Shown here piece after piece: positions 7,466 to 16,670 of a stretch of 64,000 nucleotides of DNA (position 1 is its first letter; every line of letters begins with the position of its first letter). Below the pieces are notes generated by a model, which searched no databases, had not been told where the DNA came from, and saw nothing but the letters and a program-made list of their open reading frames with translations. The translations under genes and the position numbers were made by a program. Source of the DNA: Solwaraspora sp. WMMD792 (lineage in GTDB: Bacteria > Actinomycetota > Actinomycetes > Mycobacteriales > Micromonosporaceae); the NCBI RefSeq assembly GCF_029626105.1, contig NZ_JARUBH010000009.1, positions 3,906,001 through 3,970,000 of the forward strand, read 5' to 3'.

Positions 7466-7532
7466 GGTGCTCCTCGACTGTTCGGAAAGCTCGGGGGCCC
7501 AGTTGGACCCGGTGCTCGGGCAGGCCCGGTGG

Positions 7533-8621
7533 TCACCCGGTCGTGGCGTGCAGGCGGCGGATCAGAACCAGCAGGAAAGGTGCGCCCAGCAGCGCGGTGA
7601 TGATCCCGATCGGGATCTCCTGGGGAGCAAGCAGGACCCGGGCGAGCACGTCGGCCCAGACCAGCAGGATCGCGCCGAGTAGGGCGGCCACCGGCACCAC
7701 CCGTACGTGTGGTGCGCCGACCAGCCGCCGGGCCAGGTGGGGCACGACGAGGCCGACGAAGCCGATGCTGCCGGCGGCGGAGACCAGCACGCCGACGCTG
7801 AGCGAGACCAGTACCAGCAGGCGCAGCCGGAACCGGTCCGGTGACACTCCAAGGGTCTGCGCGGTCTCGTCGCCGATGGCGAGCACGTCCAGTCGCCGGC
7901 CGACGATGGTCAGGTACCCGGTCATCCCGACCAGCACGACGGCGGCCACCGCCAGCAGGGCGTCCCAGCGGGCCAGGCTCAGCGACCCGAGCAGCCAGAA
8001 CATCACCGACCGGGCGCCTTCGGCCGACCCGGAGGCGAAGATCAGGAAACTGGTGGTGGCGTACAGGGCGTAGCCGACGGCGACGCCGGACAGCAGCAGC
8101 CGGATCGAGGTGACCCGGCCGCCGCTGCGGGCGATCAGGAAGACCAGCAGCGAGGCGGCGAGGGCGCCGAGGAAGGCGCTGGTGGAGAGGGCGTGCTGGC
8201 CGAAGCCGGCGCCGGCCCCGAACAGGATGGCCGCCGCCGCGCCGCTGGACGCTCCGGAGTTGATGCCCAGCAGGTACGGGTCGGCGAGAACGTTACGGAC
8301 CATCGCCTGCAACGCCACTCCGCACACGGCCAGCCCGGCACCGACGAGCATGCCGAGCAGCACCCGGGGCAGCCGGACCTGCCAGACGATGGCCTGCTCC
8401 GGCAGGCTCCAGGTCGCCTCACCGGGCAGTCCGACCAACTGGTGGCCGATGATGGCGGCGACGGTCGTCGGGGCGATTCCGATGGCACCGGAGCCGACCG
8501 CCACCACGGCGGTGGCCACCAGCCCGACGGTCAGCGCGACCAGCCAGATCCCGGTCCGGCGGCGCTGTGCGGCGACGCCGAGCAGGTCGCTGCGGACTGC
8601 CGACAGGGTGGCCGCCGCCAT
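7533..8621 (-). CDS. FecCD/BtuC-family ABC permease
   Basis: A 362-aa polytopic membrane subunit with about ten hydrophobic segments. Family hallmarks: VRLPRVLLGMLVGAGLAVCGVALQAMVRNVLADPYLLGINSGA in the first half, GSLSLARW, and IGFVGLVVPHLARRLVGAPH near the C-terminus, where the coupling helix contacts the ATPase. It is the first gene of the four-gene minus-strand operon with 6476-7465, 5655-6479 and 4960-5658. The 5' flank has an AT-rich block with a small dyad (8646-8659) that may contain the promoter or operator. Confidence 0.92.
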   Translation of the reverse strand: MAAATLSAVRSDLLGVAAQRRRTGIWLVALTVGLVATAVVAVGSGAIGIAPTTVAAIIGHQLVGLPGEATWSLPEQAIVWQVRLPRVLLGMLVGAGLAVCGVALQAMVRNVLADPYLLGINSGASSGAAAAILFGAGAGFGQHALSTSAFLGALAASLLVFLIARSGGRVTSIRLLLSGVAVGYALYATTSFLIFASGSAEGARSVMFWLLGSLSLARWDALLAVAAVVLVGMTGYLTIVGRRLDVLAIGDETAQTLGVSPDRFRLRLLVLVSLSVGVLVSAAGSIGFVGLVVPHLARRLVGAPHVRVVPVAALLGAILLVWADVLARVLLAPQEIPIGIITALLGAPFLLVLIRRLHATTG

Positions 8622-8645
8622 CGCCCCACCCCCATACGCCGATCA

Positions 8646-8659
8646 TTTGCTCTTGCAAA
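8646..8659. promoter_or_regulatory. Dyad TTTGC-TCTT-GCAAA upstream of transporter operon
   Basis: A 5-bp inverted repeat (8646-8650 and 8655-8659), 25 bp upstream of the permease ATG, embedded in the only AT-rich patch around (CAAAAAACTAGCAGCAAG). Position suits a promoter or repressor site for the operon. It does not match the DtxR/IdeR consensus I know. Weak evidence. Confidence 0.3.
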
Positions 8660-8730
8660 GCTATGGCAAAAAACTAGCAGCAAGATCAAGGGATCGGAAG
8701 GTGGTGTCTCACTGTTCACCTCGGCGGCGG

Positions 8731-8991
8731 TCAGCTACGCCGGAACTGGTAGTTGCGGCCCTTGCCGGCGCGCTGACCGCGACCGGCGAGCCGGTCCGGG
8801 CGGGCGCCCCTGGCCTGCGGGCCGGAGCCCGGCGCGACGGCGCGGGCACGGCGCCGGCCCTCGGCGGGCAGCGCGACCTCGGGCAGGTCGATCTCGGACA
8901 GAGCGACCTCGGGCAGCGCGAGTTCACTCGGGGCGACGTCGGGCACGGTGAACCCGGGCGTCGTCGTGTCTTGTTCTGGTCGTTGCGCCAT
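8731..8991 (-). CDS. Small protein with tandem acidic repeats and basic tail (86 aa)
   Basis: The start is well supported: ATG at 8991 preceded by AGGAGGT. The protein has three parts. The N-terminus is polar (MAQRPEQDTTTPGF). The middle (about residues 15-45) has short units of the form (S/P)E(V/L/I)(A/D)L, e.g. SELAL, PEVAL, SEIDL, PEVAL, giving a hydrophobic/acidic stripe. The C-terminus is strongly basic and ends GKGRNYQFRRS. There is no signal peptide or membrane segment. I do not recognise the family; a small conserved regulator or a ribosomal peptide precursor are both conceivable. It is separated from uppS by terminator-like hairpins, so it is probably a single-gene transcript. Confidence 0.75.
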   Translation of the reverse strand: MAQRPEQDTTTPGFTVPDVAPSELALPEVALSEIDLPEVALPAEGRRRARAVAPGSGPQARGARPDRLAGRGQRAGKGRNYQFRRS

Positions 8992-9233
8992 GCGAGAAGA
9001 CCTCCTGGCTACGAACCGCCACGCGAACCCGCGGCGGTGACGGGTGAGATGCGGGAGGCGGGCGCCGCAGACACCGACGACGGTCCACGATGACGGGACC
9101 AGACAGCCGGAAACGCCGTGACGCCTGCAGTGCCGACCGGCGGCGGGAACCCGCACGGCACGGATCGACGGCGACCGCCGAGCGGTCGCGACACTGCGAA
9201 AAGAGGGGCGTCAGAAGCGCATGTCCACACGGT

Positions 9234-9264
9234 AACCGGGTGCGGTCCCCCGGCGCACCCGGTT
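9234..9264. terminator. 11-bp perfect hairpin downstream of uppS
   Basis: Arms 9234-9244 (AACCGGGTGCG) and 9254-9264 are exact complements around a 9-nt loop; TTTT runs through the plus-strand end. It lies about 40 bp past the uppS stop on the minus strand. With the hairpin at 9274-9293 it should separate the recO-uppS unit from the small gene at 8731-8991. The remaining 8992-9233 holds nothing else I can assign, except the presumed promoter of that gene. Confidence 0.6.
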
Positions 9265-9273
9265 TTCCAGACA

Positions 9274-9293
9274 GCCCGGCGGCGGCGCCGGGC
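9274..9293 (-). terminator. Short GC hairpin after uppS
   Basis: An 8-bp stem (GCCCGGCG / CGCCGGGC) with a 4-nt loop begins 11 bp beyond the uppS stop codon. The position and strength suit the first of two consecutive terminators for the recO-uppS transcript. Confidence 0.5.
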
Positions 9294-9304
9294 CGGTACG
9301 CAGC

Positions 9305-10111
9305 TCAGCCCTGCGGGGCGACCGGGTTGGGCAGAGCACCGCCGAACCGGCGGTCCCGCTGCGCGTACAGCTCGCAGGCGTACCACAGGTGCCGCCGGTC
9401 GAAGTCGGGCCAGAGGGTGTCCAAAAAGACCAGCTCGGCGTAAGCCGACTGCCAGAGCATGAAGTTCGACGTCCGCTGCTCGCCGGACGGCCGCAGGAAC
9501 AGGTCCACCTCGGGCACTTCCGGGTGGTAGAGGTAGCGGGCCAGCATCTTCTCGTTGACCCGGGCCGGGTCGACCTTGCCGGCCGCGACGTCGCGGGCGA
9601 TCGCCGCCGCCGCGTCGGCGATCTCCGCCTGGCCGCCGTAGTTGACGCAGAACTGCAGGGTGAGTGTGCTGTTGTGGCGGGACATCTGCTCGGCGGTCTG
9701 CAGCTCGGAGATCACGCTCTTCCACAGCCGGCCGGCCCGACCGGACCACACCACCCGTACCCCCAGGTCGACCAGCTGGTCGCGGCGGCGGCGGATGACG
9801 TCGCGGTTGAAGCCCATCAGGAAGCGGACCTCGTCCGGCGAGCGCCGCCAGTTCTCCGTCGAGAAGGCGTACGCCGACAGGTACGGGATGCCCAGCTCGA
9901 TCGCGCCTTCGACGGTGTCGAACAGCGAGAACTCGCCCTGCTCGTGCCCCTTGGTCCGGGGCAGACCGCGATCCTTGGCCCACCGGCCGTTGCCGTCCAT
10001 CACGATCGCCACGTGGTCGGGCAGCGCCTGCTTCGGCAGCGCCGGTGGCCGGGCACCGGACGGGTGCGGAGTGGGTGCCACCGGCGGGCGCAGGCCCCTG
10101 CCCTTGGTCAT
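9305..10111 (-). CDS. uppS: Isoprenyl (undecaprenyl/decaprenyl) diphosphate synthase
   Basis: A cis-prenyltransferase that extends allylic diphosphates with isopentenyl diphosphate to make the lipid carrier for peptidoglycan precursors. 268 aa; after a Pro-rich 30-residue extension the catalytic block MDGNGRWA starts at 38 with Asp39 as the Mg/diphosphate ligand. Other family signatures: [16 protein letters not shown], and the C-terminal [26 protein letters not shown]. It starts 2 bp after the recO stop, so they are one operon. Chain length of the product cannot be read. Confidence 0.96.
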   Translation of the reverse strand: MTKGRGLRPPVAPTPHPSGARPPALPKQALPDHVAIVMDGNGRWAKDRGLPRTKGHEQGEFSLFDTVEGAIELGIPYLSAYAFSTENWRRSPDEVRFLMGFNRDVIRRRRDQLVDLGVRVVWSGRAGRLWKSVISELQTAEQMSRHNSTLTLQFCVNYGGQAEIADAAAAIARDVAAGKVDPARVNEKMLARYLYHPEVPEVDLFLRPSGEQRTSNFMLWQSAYAELVFLDTLWPDFDRRHLWYACELYAQRDRRFGGALPNPVAPQG

Positions 10112-10113
10112 GA

Positions 10114-10884
10114 TCAGTCTCCTGGGGAACGGTCGACCAGCGGCAGCGAGCGTAACCCGCGCTCAAGATGCCACTGCAGGTGCGCCGCCACCAGTCCGCT
10201 GCACTCCCGGCGGGTGGCCGGCTCCGAGGTGTCCGCCACCTGCCAGTCGCCGGTGGCCAGGGCGGCCATCAGGTCGATGGTGGCCGGCGCCGGATGGGCC
10301 GCGCCGGGCGGTCGGCAGTCCGGGCAGACACACCCCCCTGCCGGTACGGAGAACGCCCGGTGCCGGCCCTGGGTGCCGCACACCGCGCAGTCGCGCAGCG
10401 CCGGCGCCCAGCCGGCGAGGGCCATCCCACGCAGCAGGTACGCGTCGAGCACCAGGGTGCCGGCGTGGTCGCCCTCGGCCAGTGCCCGCAGCGCGCCGAG
10501 GGTGAGCTGGAACAGCCGCAGCGACGGCTCCCGCTCCACCGGAGTGAGCCGCTCGGCGGTTTCGACGATCGCGCTGGCGGCCGTGTAGCGCGGGTAGTCG
10601 GCCAGGAACCGTTTGCCGTACAGGTGCAGCCCTTCGACCTGGCTGACCGTGTGCAGTGAGCTGCCGGGCCCGTCGGGGTTCCCGGCGATCTGCAGGTCGA
10701 CGTGGCCGAACGGCTCCAGCCGGGCACCGAACCGGGAGGTGGTCCGGCGTACCCCCCGGGCCACCGCCCGCAGCCGGCCGTGCCGGCGGGTCAGCAGGGT
10801 GATGATCCGGTCGGATTCGCCCAGCTTCTGTACGCGCAGCACCACCGCGTCGTCGCGGTAGAGCTGGCGGCGGTATCCGGGCAC
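10114..10884 (-). CDS. recO: DNA repair protein RecO
   Basis: The RecFOR-pathway mediator that binds ssDNA and RecR to help load RecA. 256 aa, starting GTG. The N-terminal OB-fold is recognisable ([20 protein letters not shown], then [27 protein letters not shown]). A C-terminal zinc finger has four Cys in the order CAVC and CVCPDC (about residues 160-185), as usual in Gram-positive RecO. The gene is coupled to uppS. It faces away from the plus-strand lipoprotein gene at 11014. Confidence 0.96.
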   Translation of the reverse strand: MPGYRRQLYRDDAVVLRVQKLGESDRIITLLTRRHGRLRAVARGVRRTTSRFGARLEPFGHVDLQIAGNPDGPGSSLHTVSQVEGLHLYGKRFLADYPRYTAASAIVETAERLTPVEREPSLRLFQLTLGALRALAEGDHAGTLVLDAYLLRGMALAGWAPALRDCAVCGTQGRHRAFSVPAGGCVCPDCRPPGAAHPAPATIDLMAALATGDWQVADTSEPATRRECSGLVAAHLQWHLERGLRSLPLVDRSPGD

Positions 10885-11013
10885 CTGGTCATTGTCCCGT
10901 GCCGACCGGGCGTGCCGGCGGCCGGCCCTGATACGGACTCAGGGTCGCGATCCGGGACAGATCGGTGGCCGTGCCGGATGTGCCCCGCCGGTGGCGCTCG
11001 TAGCGTCACCGGT

Positions 11014-11823
11014 ATGACTTCCACCCGTACCACGAGCACCGCATTCGCCGCCGCGTCGACCGTCGCGCTGCTGGCCGTCGCCTCGGCCGCGTGCGCCCCG
11101 CTTGACTGGCACCAGCTGGACTTCCGGGACACCGAGACGGTCCCGATCACCACAGTACGGATCGTGGAATCCGGCGACGGCGACGTGCTGGTGCGGACCC
11201 GGCCCGGTGACACGGTCGAGATTCAGCGGGTTGTCCGCTACCAGCGCTCCGAGCCGGGTCGGACCTACCGGATCGACGGGACGGTGCTCGAGCTGGACAC
11301 GTCGTGCGGCTGGCGGTGCGACGTGTCGTACGACATCGTCGCGCCCCCGGGCGTCTCGGTCGAGGGTGAGAACGGCTCCGGCCAGCTGATGCTGTTCGAC
11401 GTGTCGGACGTGTCGGTGCGGGTCGGATCGGGCAGTATCACCATCGACCGAGCTACTGGTCGGGTGGACGCGCGGACCGGTTCCGGCGGCATCACCGCGT
11501 ACCGGCTGTCCGGTCCGGCGGAGCTGCACACCGGTTCCGGCTCGATCGATGGCCGCGGTCTCAGCGGCGATGGCGTGGTCGCGACCACCGGCTCCGGGAA
11601 GGTGGAACTCACCCTTGACGACCCTGGTCCGGTGCGTGCCGAGACGTCCAGTGGGTCGGTGCACGTCACCGTGCCCGCGGGTAGCTACCGGATCCGTACC
11701 GAGACCGGATCCGGATCGGCCGACGTACGGGTGCCGGACGATCCGGACGGCGAGCATCTGATCGACGCGCGGACCGGCAGCGGGAGCATCGTCATCGATC
11801 GCAACCGGCCCGAACCAGTGTGA
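11014..11823 (+). CDS. DUF4097-type beta-repeat lipoprotein/secreted protein
   Basis: A 269-aa exported protein. An N-terminal signal (FAAASTVALLAVASAACAPL) ends in Cys, consistent with a lipoprotein though the lipobox is weak. The rest is a right-handed beta-helix-like array in which G(S/T)GS-type turns recur every 18-25 residues: GSGQL, GSGSITID, GSGGITAY, GSGSIDG, GSGKVEL, SSGSVHV, GSGSADV, GSGSIVID. This is typical of DUF4097 'putative adhesin' proteins. The function is unknown. It is a single gene, converging with era, whose stop lies 18 bp away. Confidence 0.8.
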   Translation: MTSTRTTSTAFAAASTVALLAVASAACAPLDWHQLDFRDTETVPITTVRIVESGDGDVLVRTRPGDTVEIQRVVRYQRSEPGRTYRIDGTVLELDTSCGWRCDVSYDIVAPPGVSVEGENGSGQLMLFDVSDVSVRVGSGSITIDRATGRVDARTGSGGITAYRLSGPAELHTGSGSIDGRGLSGDGVVATTGSGKVELTLDDPGPVRAETSSGSVHVTVPAGSYRIRTETGSGSADVRVPDDPDGEHLIDARTGSGSIVIDRNRPEPV

Positions 11824-11841
11824 CGTCCCGCAGATGCCGGG

Positions 11842-12768
11842 TCAGAAGCCCAGCTTGCGCAGCTGCCGGGGGTCGCGCTGCCAGTCCTTGGCGACCCGCA
11901 CGTGCAGATCGAGGTAGACCCGGCTGCCGAGCAGTTCCTCGATCTCCTTGCGGGAGCGGGTGCCGACGTCGCGCAGCCGGCTGCCGCCGGCGCCGATGAC
12001 GATCGCCTTCTGACTCGGCCGCTCAACGTAGATGTCGGCATATATCCGGATCAGCGAATCCTCCGGGAGCATCTCCTCGACGATCACCGCGATCGAGTGC
12101 GGCAGCTCGTCCCGTACGCCTTCCAGCGCGGCCTCCCGGATCAGCTCGCCGATCAGCACCTGCTCGGGCTCGTCGGTGAGCATGTCGTCCGGGTAGAGCC
12201 GGGGAGATTCGGGCAGGTGGCCGGTCATCACCTCGACCAGGGTCTGCACCTGGTGGCCGGTGGCGGCGCTGACCGGCACCACGTCGGCGAAGTCGCCCAG
12301 CTCGCTGACCGCGAGCAGCTGCTCGGCGAGTCGGCCCCGGTCGACCAGGTCGGTCTTGGTGACCACCGCCAGCACCGTCGCTTTGAGCTCGGCGATCTCC
12401 CCGGTGATGAACCGGTCGCCCCGGCCGATCGGCTCGTTGGCCGGTATGCACAGCCCGATCACGTCGACCTCACTCCAGGTCTGGCGGACCAGGTCGTTGA
12501 GGCGTTCGCCGAGCAGCGTCCGCGGCCGGTGCAGCCCCGGGGTGTCGACCAGGACAAGTTGCGACTGCGGCTGGTGCAGTACGCCCCGGATCACGTGCCG
12601 GGTGGTCTGCGGCTTACTGGAGGTGATCGCGATTTTCTGCCCGACGATCGCGTTGGTCAGGGTCGACTTTCCGGCGTTCGGGCGGCCGACGAAACAGGCG
12701 AAGCCCGCCCGGAAGGTCTCCGGCGGAGCCGACCCGCGCCGGCTCACTGGCGTACCGTGCCGCCTCAC
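11842..12768 (-). CDS. era: GTPase Era
   Basis: A ribosome-assembly GTPase that binds the 3' end of 16S rRNA. 308 aa: G1 GRPNAGKS at 28-35, G2 with the conserved TTRH, G3 DTPG, G4 TKTD, and a C-terminal KH domain (ERPSQKAIVIGAGGSRLRDVG...EIEELLGSRVYLDLHVRVAKDW). The GTG start overlaps the stop of the CDA-like gene (GTGA). A 21-bp tandem duplication covers that junction, so a second GTG (12747) lies 21 bp downstream in frame and could be used instead. Last gene of the hrcA-to-era chain. Confidence 0.96.
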   Translation of the reverse strand: MRRHGTPVSRRGSAPPETFRAGFACFVGRPNAGKSTLTNAIVGQKIAITSSKPQTTRHVIRGVLHQPQSQLVLVDTPGLHRPRTLLGERLNDLVRQTWSEVDVIGLCIPANEPIGRGDRFITGEIAELKATVLAVVTKTDLVDRGRLAEQLLAVSELGDFADVVPVSAATGHQVQTLVEVMTGHLPESPRLYPDDMLTDEPEQVLIGELIREAALEGVRDELPHSIAVIVEEMLPEDSLIRIYADIYVERPSQKAIVIGAGGSRLRDVGTRSRKEIEELLGSRVYLDLHVRVAKDWQRDPRQLRKLGF

Positions 12769-12783
12769 TGGCGTACCGTGCCG
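12743..12783. repeat. 21-bp tandem duplication across the CDA-like/era junction
   Basis: CTCACTGGCGTACCGTGCCG occurs at 12743-12762 and again at 12764-12783, one base apart. The duplication carries the overlapping stop/start (TCAC on the plus strand), so era has two candidate GTG starts, the first adding RRHGTPVS to the N-terminus. Confidence 0.9.
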
Positions 12784-13145
12784 AGCAGTTTGCCGTCCGG
12801 GGCCGCGACGTGGACCGGCGCGTCGGTGGCCAGGTCACGCACCACCGCGTGGCCAGCACCGTCCAAGGTGGAGGCTTCGGTGACCACCGCGGCAGCCTCC
12901 AGCCGGGTGGCCCCGGACGCGACGGCCGACGCGACCGCCAGCTGCAACGCGGTCAGCGTCAACGACGGCAACGCGACGTTCGCCCCGGCGTAGGTGCGAC
13001 CGTCCTGGTCCCGCACGGCGGCGCCCTCGGCCGCCCCGATCCGGGCCCGGGCGCTGCGGGCCAGCACGACCAGCTTGCTGTCCTCGGCGCTGATCTGCGG
13101 CTCCGGCTCCGACCCGGCCGGCGTGGCCGACGGCGACTCAGGCAT
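12765..13145 (-). CDS. Cytidine-deaminase-fold protein lacking zinc motif
   Basis: A 126-aa protein in the position of the 'cytidine deaminase' of actinobacterial era operons. The fold signature is visible (SKLVVLARSARARIGAAEGAAVRDQDGRTYAGANVALPSLTLTALQLAVASAVASG). However, the catalytic (C/H)AE and PCxxC motifs are replaced by LPSLTLTALQ and absent, so it is unlikely to bind zinc or deaminate. The ATG at 13145 is preferred (AGAGGAAAGG upstream); another ATG at 13175 is possible. It overlaps the upstream CBS protein gene by 8 bp and the downstream era by 4 bp. The role is unknown, perhaps structural or regulatory. Confidence 0.8.
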   Translation of the reverse strand: MPESPSATPAGSEPEPQISAEDSKLVVLARSARARIGAAEGAAVRDQDGRTYAGANVALPSLTLTALQLAVASAVASGATRLEAAAVVTEASTLDGAGHAVVRDLATDAPVHVAAPDGKLLGTVRQ

Positions 13146-14544
13146 CTGCGTGCTGCCTTTCCTCTGCTCTGGCATGACGGTGGTCCTTGCCGGCGGCGGT
13201 GCGCTCGGCCGACGGCTCGGCCGGCCGGTCCACGGTCCGGGTGACCAGGACGGTGTCCACCCGGTTACGCCGGCCGGTGGTGCCCTCGGCGACCAGCCGG
13301 AGACCGGCGACGGTGACCTCCGCACCGGGGATCGGCACCCGGCCGAGCAGGTGGGCCATCAACCCGCCGACCGTCTCGACCTCGTCGTCGGAGATCTCCA
13401 CGTCGAACAGCTCGCCGAGGTCCTCGACCGGCAGCCGGGCGGTCACCCGTACCCGATCGTCGTCGAGTCGTTCGACCGGTGGCCGCTCGACATCGTACTC
13501 GTCGGTGATCTCGCCGACGATCTCCTCCAGGATGTCCTCGATGGTGACCAGTCCCCCGGTGCCACCGTACTCGTCGACCACGATCACCAGGTGGGTGCGG
13601 GCGGCCTGCATCTCGGAGAGCAGGTCGTCCACCGGCTTGGACTCCGGCACGAACGTCGCCGGACGCATCAGCTCGACCACCGGGACCTCGTCGCTGCCCG
13701 GCCCGACCGCGTGGGCCCGACGGACCACGTCCTTGAGGTAGATGATGCCCACCACGTCGTCGACGTTCCCGCCGATCACCGGAATCCGGGAGAAGCCGGA
13801 CCGCAGGAACAGCGCCAGCGCCTGGCGCAGCGTCTTGTGCCGTTCGATCCACACCATCTCGGTCCGCGGCACCATCACCTCACGGGCGATGGTGTCGCCG
13901 AGCGCGAACACCGAATGGATCATCTGGCGCTCGCCGTGCTCCACGACGCCGCGCTGCTCGGCCAGGTCGACCAGCTCCCGCAGCTCGATCTGAGTGGCGA
14001 AGGGGCCTTCCCGGAAGCCCTTGCCCGGGGTCACCGCGTTACCGATCAGGATCAGCAGCGAGGCCAGCGGGTTCAGGGCGCGGCCCAGACCGCGCACCAG
14101 CGGCGCGGTCGCCCGCGCCACGACGAAGGCGTGCTGGCGGCCGATCGTGCGCGGGCCGACCCCGACCACCACGAAGCTGACCACGGTCATCGCCCCGGCG
14201 GTGACCAGCGCCGCCGTCCAGCCGGCACCGAAGGTGTCCACGGCGACCAGCGCGACCAGGGTGGTGGCGGTCAGCTCGCAGAGCAGGCGGAGCAGCAGCA
14301 GCAGATTGACGTGCCGGACCGCGTCCGCGGCGACGATCTGCAAAGCCCGGGCGGAACGGCTGCCGTCGCGGGCCAGCTCGGCGGCCCGGGCCGGGGAGAC
14401 GACGACCAGCGCCGCCTCGGTCATCGCGATGATTCCGGCCAGCACCACCAGACCGGCGGCGATGACCAACAGTTGCAGGTCCGGCAGCCCGGTGGCTGCC
14501 GCAGCGGCGGCCAGCGGGGTGCCGGTGGTATGGCCAGAGTTCAC
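13138..14544 (-). CDS. CBS-domain membrane protein (CorC/HlyC, CNNM-like)
   Basis: 468 aa with an N-terminal DUF21/CNNM membrane domain: hydrophobic spans at about 25-46, 85-110 and 115-135, then conserved [17 protein letters not shown] and [16 protein letters not shown] pair of CBS domains follows ([20 protein letters not shown]...[25 protein letters not shown]; then [43 protein letters not shown]). A C-terminal CorC_HlyC domain ends the protein. Relatives transport or sense divalent cations; 'hemolysin' is only a historical label. It overlaps ybeY (ATGA) and the CDA-like gene. Confidence 0.93.
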   Translation of the reverse strand: MNSGHTTGTPLAAAAAATGLPDLQLLVIAAGLVVLAGIIAMTEAALVVVSPARAAELARDGSRSARALQIVAADAVRHVNLLLLLRLLCELTATTLVALVAVDTFGAGWTAALVTAGAMTVVSFVVVGVGPRTIGRQHAFVVARATAPLVRGLGRALNPLASLLILIGNAVTPGKGFREGPFATQIELRELVDLAEQRGVVEHGERQMIHSVFALGDTIAREVMVPRTEMVWIERHKTLRQALALFLRSGFSRIPVIGGNVDDVVGIIYLKDVVRRAHAVGPGSDEVPVVELMRPATFVPESKPVDDLLSEMQAARTHLVIVVDEYGGTGGLVTIEDILEEIVGEITDEYDVERPPVERLDDDRVRVTARLPVEDLGELFDVEISDDEVETVGGLMAHLLGRVPIPGAEVTVAGLRLVAEGTTGRRNRVDTVLVTRTVDRPAEPSAERTAAGKDHRHARAEERQHADA

Positions 14545-15008
14545 GTGGCCCGGGCTTCCTTCCAGCTGTAGAGCAGGCGAGCCTGCAACTCGAACATCTC
14601 ACGTTCCTCGTCCGGCTCGGCGTGGTCGTAGCCGAGCAGGTGCAGCACCCCGTGCACGGTGAGCAGGTGCAGCTCGTCGGCGGCGGCGTGCCCGGCGGTG
14701 GCCGCCTGCTTGGCGGCCACCTCCGGGCAGAGCACGATGTCGCCGAGCAGCCCCGGCTCGTCCGGGCTCGACTCCCCCGGGCCGTGGTCGACGCTGCCCT
14801 CGTCCATCGGGAAGGCGAGTACGTCGGTCGGTCCGTCGCTGCCCATCCAGCGGTGGTTGAGCTCGGCCATGTAGTCCTGGTCGACAAGCAGCACCGACAG
14901 CTCCGCGAGCGGGTTGACGCCCATCTCGTCCAGCGCGTGACGGGCGACGGCGAGCACCGCGTCGGTGTCGACGTCGATTCCGGACTCGTTGGCGATCTCG
15001 ATGGACAC
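14541..15008 (-). CDS. ybeY: Endoribonuclease YbeY
   Basis: A metal-dependent RNase for 16S rRNA 3'-end maturation and ribosome quality control. 155 aa from GTG 15008, preceded by GGGAGAGA; longer in-frame sequence lacks a ribosome site. The zinc motif [11 protein letters not shown] gives ligands His119, His123 and His129. [12 protein letters not shown] is also conserved. It starts 17 bp after phoH and overlaps the CBS protein gene, so it is translationally tied to both. Confidence 0.96.
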   Translation of the reverse strand: MSIEIANESGIDVDTDAVLAVARHALDEMGVNPLAELSVLLVDQDYMAELNHRWMGSDGPTDVLAFPMDEGSVDHGPGESSPDEPGLLGDIVLCPEVAAKQAATAGHAAADELHLLTVHGVLHLLGYDHAEPDEEREMFELQARLLYSWKEARAT

Positions 15009-15025
15009 GTGTCTCTCCCGAAGCT

Positions 15026-16084
<1,059 letters not shown>

Positions 16085-16212
16085 GGGTCGGCCTGACGGC
16101 CTTTCGCACCTGCTTCCATTTCAGCGCCCCGACCCGGTCGGCCGTGGCGGGCGGACTTGCTGCCATCGTATCCGCTCAACGCCCGGCGCAGCGGCTCCAT
16201 TTCCGCCGGTTG

Positions 16213-16563
16213 TCAACGGGACAGCAGCGGACCGAGTGGTGCCCCACCCAGCACGTGAGCGTGCACGTGGAACACCTCCTGACCGGCGTACCGGCCGGTG
16301 TTGAAGATCAACCGGAACCCGTCGGCGGCCAGCCCTTCGGCCTGCGCCACCGCGGCCGCCGTGGTCAACAGCTCGCCCGCGACGGCGGGGTCGGCCGCGG
16401 CAAGCGCGGCGACGTCGGGGTGGTGCTGCTTCGGTATCACCAGCACGTGGGTGGGTGCCTGCGGGTGGAGGTCCCGGAACGCGACCGTGTTGGCCCCGTC
16501 GTACAGCAGGGTGGTCGGCAGTTCCCCGGCGGCGATCCGGCAGAAGACACAGTTGTCGCTCAC
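16213..16563 (-). CDS. HIT-family nucleotide-binding protein
   Basis: A 116-aa HINT-like hydrolase of nucleoside phosphoramidates and similar AMP conjugates. It opens CVFCRIAAGELPTTLLYDG and carries the histidine triad HVHAHVLGG with His99, His101 and His103. The preferred GTG at 16563 places CVFC at residues 5-8 as in relatives. It lies between rsmE (93 bp upstream, gap filled by 23-bp tandem repeats) and phoH, on the same strand. Confidence 0.93.
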   Translation of the reverse strand: MSDNCVFCRIAAGELPTTLLYDGANTVAFRDLHPQAPTHVLVIPKQHHPDVAALAAADPAVAGELLTTAAAVAQAEGLAADGFRLIFNTGRYAGQEVFHVHAHVLGGAPLGPLLSR

Positions 16564-16616
16564 CCGACGGATGGTAGCGGTGACCGGGGTCCGGCCGGTC
16601 CACCGCCGCGCCACCG

Positions 16617-16670
16617 GCGCCCCAACCACGGCGCCACCAGCGCCCCAACCACGGCGTTACCAGCGCCCCA
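16617..16670. repeat. 23-bp tandem repeat, 2.3 copies
   Basis: Copies at 16617-16639 and 16640-16662 start GCGCCCCAACCACGGCG and differ only in CC/TT at the following position; a partial third copy runs to 16670. The array occupies the HIT-rsmE gap and reaches over the rsmE stop codon (16657-16659), so copy-number change would alter the RsmE C-terminus. Confidence 0.85.

Noticed and set aside
8646-8659. DtxR/IdeR (iron) box upstream of the transporter operon
   Set aside because: The TTTGC-N4-GCAAA dyad does not match the TTAGGTTAGGCTAACCTAA pattern; kept only as a weak unassigned dyad.
10702-11823. 373-aa version of the DUF4097 protein starting inside recO
   Set aside because: The extra N-terminus is antisense to recO. 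The signal peptide begins only at the ATG at 11014.
12765-13325. 186-aa version of the CDA-like protein
   Set aside because: The extension is antisense-like Pro/Arg sequence inside the CBS-protein gene; real starts with ribosome sites are downstream.
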